Positions 62,735 through 64,000 of a stretch of DNA of 64,000 bases are shown piece by piece. The position numbers and the translations under genes were made by a program. Each line of letters begins with the position of its first letter. Position 1 is the stretch's first letter. Origin of the DNA: Acerihabitans sp047324305 (GTDB lineage: Bacteria > Pseudomonadota > Gammaproteobacteria > Enterobacterales > Enterobacteriaceae); contig NZ_CP178740.1 in the NCBI RefSeq assembly GCF_047324305.1, positions 558,001 to 622,000 of the forward strand, in the 5' to 3' direction. The notes under the pieces are model-generated. The model saw only the letters and a list, made by a program, of their open reading frames with translations, did no database searches and was not told where the DNA came from.

Positions 62735-62975
62735 CCGGCATAGAGTGCGCCGGCGGCGCGTAGCACGGCTGGATGAGCCGCCGGGAGCGGCGAAAGCTAA
62801 GGGCCGCGCCGGGAGCGCGTCCCGTGCGGTCCAAAAGCCGGGATGCGTGATGCCGGGCACCGCGCAGCGGCGCACGATCTGCCGGACGCCCGGAGGTCAA
62901 GGAGGTTCGGGCGCAGCGAACCTCCTTGTCGCTTGCCGGCACACGGCATTCCATATAACCACCGAACGCAAGGCA
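62735..62975 (-). repeat. Hairpin-bearing module (copy 2, inverted)
   Basis: The inverted partner of 60699-60942. It begins TGCCTTGCGTTCGGTGG on the minus strand and follows a 28-bp array in the same relative order as copy 1. Its hairpin (62899-62927) has 11-base perfect arms AAGGAGGTTCG and CGAACCTCCTT. Frames on the minus strand are not conserved in copy 1. Confidence 0.75.
62899..62927 (-). other. Hairpin in module copy 2
   Basis: Arms 62899-62909 and 62917-62927 pair perfectly around a seven-base loop. It is equivalent to 60750-60771, but the stem sequence differs at several paired positions with pairing kept. Confidence 0.7.
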
Positions 62976-63080
62976 AGCGAAACCGTCTCCGACCCAACAT
63001 AAACGCGAAACCGTCTCCGATCCCACATAAACGCGAAACCGTCACCGACTTAACATAAACGCAAAACCGTCTCCAACCTA
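62976..63080 (-). repeat. Tandem array of the 28-bp unit (copy 2, inverted), about 3.7 units
   Basis: On the minus strand, three full 28-bp units (62976-63003, 63004-63031, 63032-63059) and a decayed fourth, of the same type as the 13-unit array at 60335. It lies downstream of the activator gene, in the same direction as that gene, and ends at module copy 2. Confidence 0.92.
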
Positions 63081-63217
63081 ACCCTCACCGGCTTCCCCTA
63101 AAACCAACCTGTGCCGGCAGATATTCACCCGATAGCCAATAATCGCATTATCAACAACAGCCAGGCGCAAACCAGCTTTTTACCCTCCCGGCATGGCGAA
63201 TCCGGCAACGAGGCGGG

Positions 63218-64000
63218 CTACCATTCCTGAGGTGAAATCCCGAGGCGCTGCATGCGCGACAGCAGCGTGGTGCGCTTGACGCCCAGCTTGAAGGCCGCGC
63301 CGCGCGGCCCGGCCACGATGCCGTTGGCCTCGCGCAGCGCCTGGATAATCCGCACCCGCTCCGCCTCGTCGTTTTCCGGCGGGGCGGTATCGGGCCTTGG
63401 CCTGGGCGCCGCATGGGTCGCGGGCGCGTCGGCCACCGGCGCGGCGCGCTGCAGTTCATCGAGGCGCAGGTTCAACGTATTGCCGCGCGTGAGGATCACC
63501 GCCCGCTCAATCACATTCTCCAGCTCGCGCACGTTGCCCGGCCACGGATACTGACTGAGCTGGCGCAGGGTCTCGCCGGGAATGCTGTCGATGGCGCGGT
63601 TCATGCGCCGGGAGATTTTCTGGGTGAAAAACTTGGCCAGCAGCGGAATATCCTCCGGCCTGTCGCGCAGCGGCGGGATGGTGATGGGAAAGACGTTCAG
63701 CCGGTAGTACAGGTCGCTGCGGTATTCCCGATCCGCCACCATTTGCTTCAGATCGCGGTTAGTGGCGGCAATCAGCCGCGCGTTCACCGGAATCACTTTA
63801 CTGCCGCCGAGCCGTTCGATTTCACGCTCCTGCAATACCCGCAGCAGCTTGGGCTGCAATTCCAGCGGCATGTCCCCCACTTCGTCGAGAAACAGCGTAC
63901 CGCCTTCAGCCAGCTCAAAACGCCCCTGGCGGGTCGTAATGGCGCCGGTAAAGGCGCCCTTTTCGTGGCCGAACAAATCGCTTTCCATCAAGCCGGACGG
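63218..64000 (-). CDS. fhlA: Sigma-54-dependent activator, FhlA/HyfR type (5' end outside window)
   Basis: The C-terminal 260 residues of an AAA+ enhancer-binding protein; the N-terminal sensor part is off the right edge. Visible are the sigma-54 contact loop GAFTGA, Walker B TLFLDEVGDMP, the sensor segments RLIAATNRDLKQMVADREYRSDLYYRLNVF (split as RLIAATNRDLKQ and EYRSDLYYRLNVFP), R-finger region and a Fis-type helix-turn-helix (AAFKLGVKRTTLLSRMQRLGI at the end). It is closest to FhlA, the formate-sensing activator of formate hydrogenlyase; HyfR is the alternative. It would activate the three sigma-54-type promoters in the island. Confidence 0.88.
   Translation of the reverse strand, partial: PSGLMESDLFGHEKGAFTGAITTRQGRFELAEGGTLFLDEVGDMPLELQPKLLRVLQEREIERLGGSKVIPVNARLIAATNRDLKQMVADREYRSDLYYRLNVFPITIPPLRDRPEDIPLLAKFFTQKISRRMNRAIDSIPGETLRQLSQYPWPGNVRELENVIERAVILTRGNTLNLRLDELQRAAPVADAPATHAAPRPRPDTAPPENDEAERVRIIQALREANGIVAGPRGAAFKLGVKRTTLLSRMQRLGISPQEW

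Noticed and set aside
62703..63026. 107-aa protein on the minus strand over module copy 2
   Set aside because: The same frame is broken in copy 1 by length differences, while the DNA hairpin is kept; this argues for a non-coding repeat.

Overview
This 64 kb window is chromosomal DNA from an enterobacterium. Most proteins read as close relatives of Escherichia coli, Klebsiella or Pectobacteriaceae proteins (AldA, CecR-YbhGFSR, an OmpC/OmpF-type porin, HypABCDEF, HyfA-J, HydN, FdhF, FhlA). The GC-rich coding style, several decayed genes, an intact IS and local satellite repeats would suit a Sodalis/Acerihabitans/Biostraticola-like lineage. That placement is inference and no marker gene here settles it.

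Layout. 1-5.8 kb: a truncated membrane sensor (runs off the left edge), a YciI-like protein, lactaldehyde dehydrogenase AldA, a D-2-hydroxyacid dehydrogenase, a DUF1003 membrane protein and an unrecognised 312-aa protein. 5.9-11 kb: an ArsR-type repressor with two operator-like palindromes facing an SDR/DUF1330/AEC-transporter/SDR cluster. That cluster contains a gene frameshifted by a 17-bp tandem duplication. A decaying AMP-binding gene follows. 11.4-14.7 kb: two MetQ/NlpA binding proteins, one of them in a metNIQ-like operon. 15.1-22.5 kb: a dipeptide/nickel-type ABC importer co-transcribed with a luciferase-like monooxygenase and a fused CMD/AhpD-like protein. 22.6-28 kb: choline-O-sulfate uptake and hydrolysis (sulfatase, binding protein, LysR regulator, ATPase, permease). 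28-30.3 kb: a porin and a small YdgH/BhsA-type periplasmic protein. 30.5-36.3 kb: cecR-ybhGFSR. 36.3-39 kb: an oxidoreductase remnant, an MFS transporter and a LysR regulator.

39-60.3 kb is a compact formate hydrogenlyase island. hypABCDEF (minus strand) makes and inserts the NiFe(CN)2CO centre. hyfABCDEFGHIJ-hycI (plus strand) encodes the hydrogenase-4 membrane complex plus the protease that matures HyfG. hydN-fdhF supplies a ferredoxin-like protein and formate dehydrogenase H. Each of the three transcription units has a sequence matching a sigma-54 promoter (GG-N10-GC). Palindromes of the form GTCGWCA-CTTW-TGWCGAC lie upstream, so one sigma-54 activator plausibly controls all three. Such an activator (FhlA/HyfR type) enters the window from the right edge at 63.2-64 kb. 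FdhF has a cysteine codon exactly where E. coli has selenocysteine 140.

Between fdhF and the activator gene (60.3-63.2 kb) is a repeat-rich spacer. It holds a 13-unit array of a 28-bp repeat followed by a hairpin module, an inverted shorter copy of the same array and module, an intact IS256-family element with an 8-bp target duplication, and adjacent hexamer and heptamer satellites. The hairpins of the two modules have different stem sequences but keep their base pairing. This is the part of the window least explained by known feature types.
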